From positions 434,001 through 498,000 of the forward strand of contig JACKDU010000006.1 of the NCBI GenBank assembly GCA_020633335.1: DNA of 64,000 nt, read 5' to 3'. This document shows, in pieces, positions 63,187 to 64,000 of this stretch. The position numbers and the translations under genes were made by a program. The DNA comes from Myxococcales bacterium. Its GTDB lineage: Bacteria; Myxococcota_A; Polyangia; Nannocystales; Nannocystaceae. Below the pieces are notes generated by a model that was given only the letters and a program-made list of their open reading frames with translations, ran no database searches and was not told the DNA's origin. Position 1 is the first letter of the stretch; the number at the start of each line of letters is the position of its first letter.

Positions 63187-64000
63187 TCACTCGCCCGGTC
63201 GCCCGCCGCCGTCGCGGCGGAGCCAGGCGCCGAGGGTCGAGCGCGGGACCTCGAGCACCCGCGCTGCCCGGCGGATCGACCCGGCCTCGTCGACGACCTT
63301 GGCGAGGAGCGCCCGAGTCATCTGGGCGTAGGTGCCGCGGGGGACCGCGATCGACCGGGCGCACTCCGGCGGCCGTGAGGGGGCGCCTCCCGGGAGGAGC
63401 TCGGCCGCGCCGATCGGCCCGTCGGCGACCGCCGCGGCCCGCAGGAGCGCGTTGCGGAGCTGACGGACGTTGCCCGGCCAGGGGTGGCGCTCGGCCGCGG
63501 CGATCGCCTCGTCGGTGAGGATCAGCGGGCGCCCGAGCTCGCCCTCGATCGCCGCCGCGAAGTGCTCGAGGAGGATCGGCACGTCACCGGGTCGCTCGGT
63601 GAGCGCCGGCAGCTCGACCGTGAGGATCCCGAGGCGGTGGTAGAGATCCTCGCGGAAGCGGCCCTCGGCGACCCAGCGGTCGAGGGGGCGGTGGGTCGCC
63701 GCGACCACGCGGACGTCGACCTCGACCTCCTGTTCGCCGCCCACCGGCACCACCCGCCGGGTCTCGAGGACCCGCAGCAGGAGCGCCTGGAGGTGGAGCG
63801 GGAGCTCGCCGATCTCATCGAGGAAGAGGGTGCCGCCGCGGGCCCGGGCGAAGGCCCCCTCGTGGCCGCGGAGCGCCCCGGTGAAGGCGCCGCGGACGTG
63901 GCCGAAGAGCTCGCTCTCCGAGAGGCCGTCCGGGAGCGCGCCGCAGTTGACGGCGACGAAGGGGCCGCCGCGGCGGGGCCCGAGGTCGTGGAGTGCCCGC
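63187..64000 (-). CDS. Sigma-54-dependent activator, N-terminus outside window
   Basis: The C-terminal 270 or so residues of an enhancer-binding protein; the 5' part lies beyond the window. The AAA+ domain shows GPFVAVNCGALPD, an intact GAFTGA loop (SELFGHVRGAFTGALRG), Walker B GTLFLDEIGE and the Arg-finger GRFREDLYHRLG. The C-terminal Fis-type HTH is SIRRAARVLEVPRSTLGAWL. It is the only one of the four NtrC-type proteins here, apart from that at 32734, with a full sigma-54 loop. Its sensor domain, and so its signal, cannot be seen. Confidence 0.9.
   Translation of the reverse strand, partial: RALHDLGPRRGGPFVAVNCGALPDGLSESELFGHVRGAFTGALRGHEGAFARARGGTLFLDEIGELPLHLQALLLRVLETRRVVPVGGEQEVEVDVRVVAATHRPLDRWVAEGRFREDLYHRLGILTVELPALTERPGDVPILLEHFAAAIEGELGRPLILTDEAIAAAERHPWPGNVRQLRNALLRAAAVADGPIGAAELLPGGAPSRPPECARSIAVPRGTYAQMTRALLAKVVDEAGSIRRAARVLEVPRSTLGAWLRRDGGGRPGE

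Overview
The window is very GC-rich bacterial chromosome, roughly 70% or more G+C by eye, and coding-dense on both strands. Four things point to Myxococcota, most likely the Nannocystales side: many lipoproteins with long Ser/Thr/Gly/Asp-rich spacers, a MopE-type calcium motif, a MYXO-CTERM-like C-terminus, and several NtrC-like regulators. I see no rRNA, transposase, phage gene or CRISPR array. There is one tRNA gene (His, GTG).

Layout. 0-7.7 kb: small envelope and zinc-ribbon proteins (four zinc ribbons in 7 kb), pyrE and an OmpR/histidine-kinase pair. 7.8-16.7 kb, minus strand: a PlsC-type acyltransferase, then a stand-alone nuoJ-K-L-M-N cluster, preceded by an Mpl ligase fused to a GNAT acetyltransferase. 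16.9-31 kb: PilZ and DUF2058-like proteins, tRNA-His, a polytopic membrane protein, an SDR enzyme, a GAF plus AAA+ regulator that lacks GAFTGA, a minus-strand envelope/protease group, an alpha/beta hydrolase, an acyl-CoA dehydrogenase, an orphan DNA methyltransferase and a lipoprotein. 31-48.8 kb: a VanY-type peptidase, an NtrC-type response regulator and a complete type II secretion operon gspCDEFGHIJKLMN. 48.8-55.8 kb: a degraded gene, an HTTM-type membrane protein with a 66-residue partner, a second NtrC-like response regulator without GAFTGA, rsmE and egtB. 55.9-64 kb: two membrane alkaline-phosphatase-fold proteins, two Cys-rich lipoproteins, thiC under a TPP riboswitch, and the 3' part of a sigma-54 activator that runs off the window.

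The most unusual finding is the nuoJKLMN cluster. The proteins align with complex I membrane subunits, but the charged residues of the proton path are missing or changed: NuoK has Gln at both essential Glu positions (36 and 72), NuoN has Arg at three conserved Lys positions, NuoL has His for the TM5 Glu and Arg for the TM7 Lys, and NuoM has lost its key Glu and Lys. No nuoA-I genes accompany it. This looks like a membrane arm that has lost or rebuilt proton pumping.

Two further genome-level signals stand out. The first is a family of short GTCC/GGAC palindromes (TGTCC-N4-GGACA four times, one inside rsmE; GGACATGTC-N6-GACATGTYC twice, each between convergent genes). The second is a recurrent promoter layout in which a TAnnnT -10 box lies only 7-8 nt before ATG/GTG, implying common leaderless mRNAs. 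That layout also decides several starts, for example egtB at GTG 54543.
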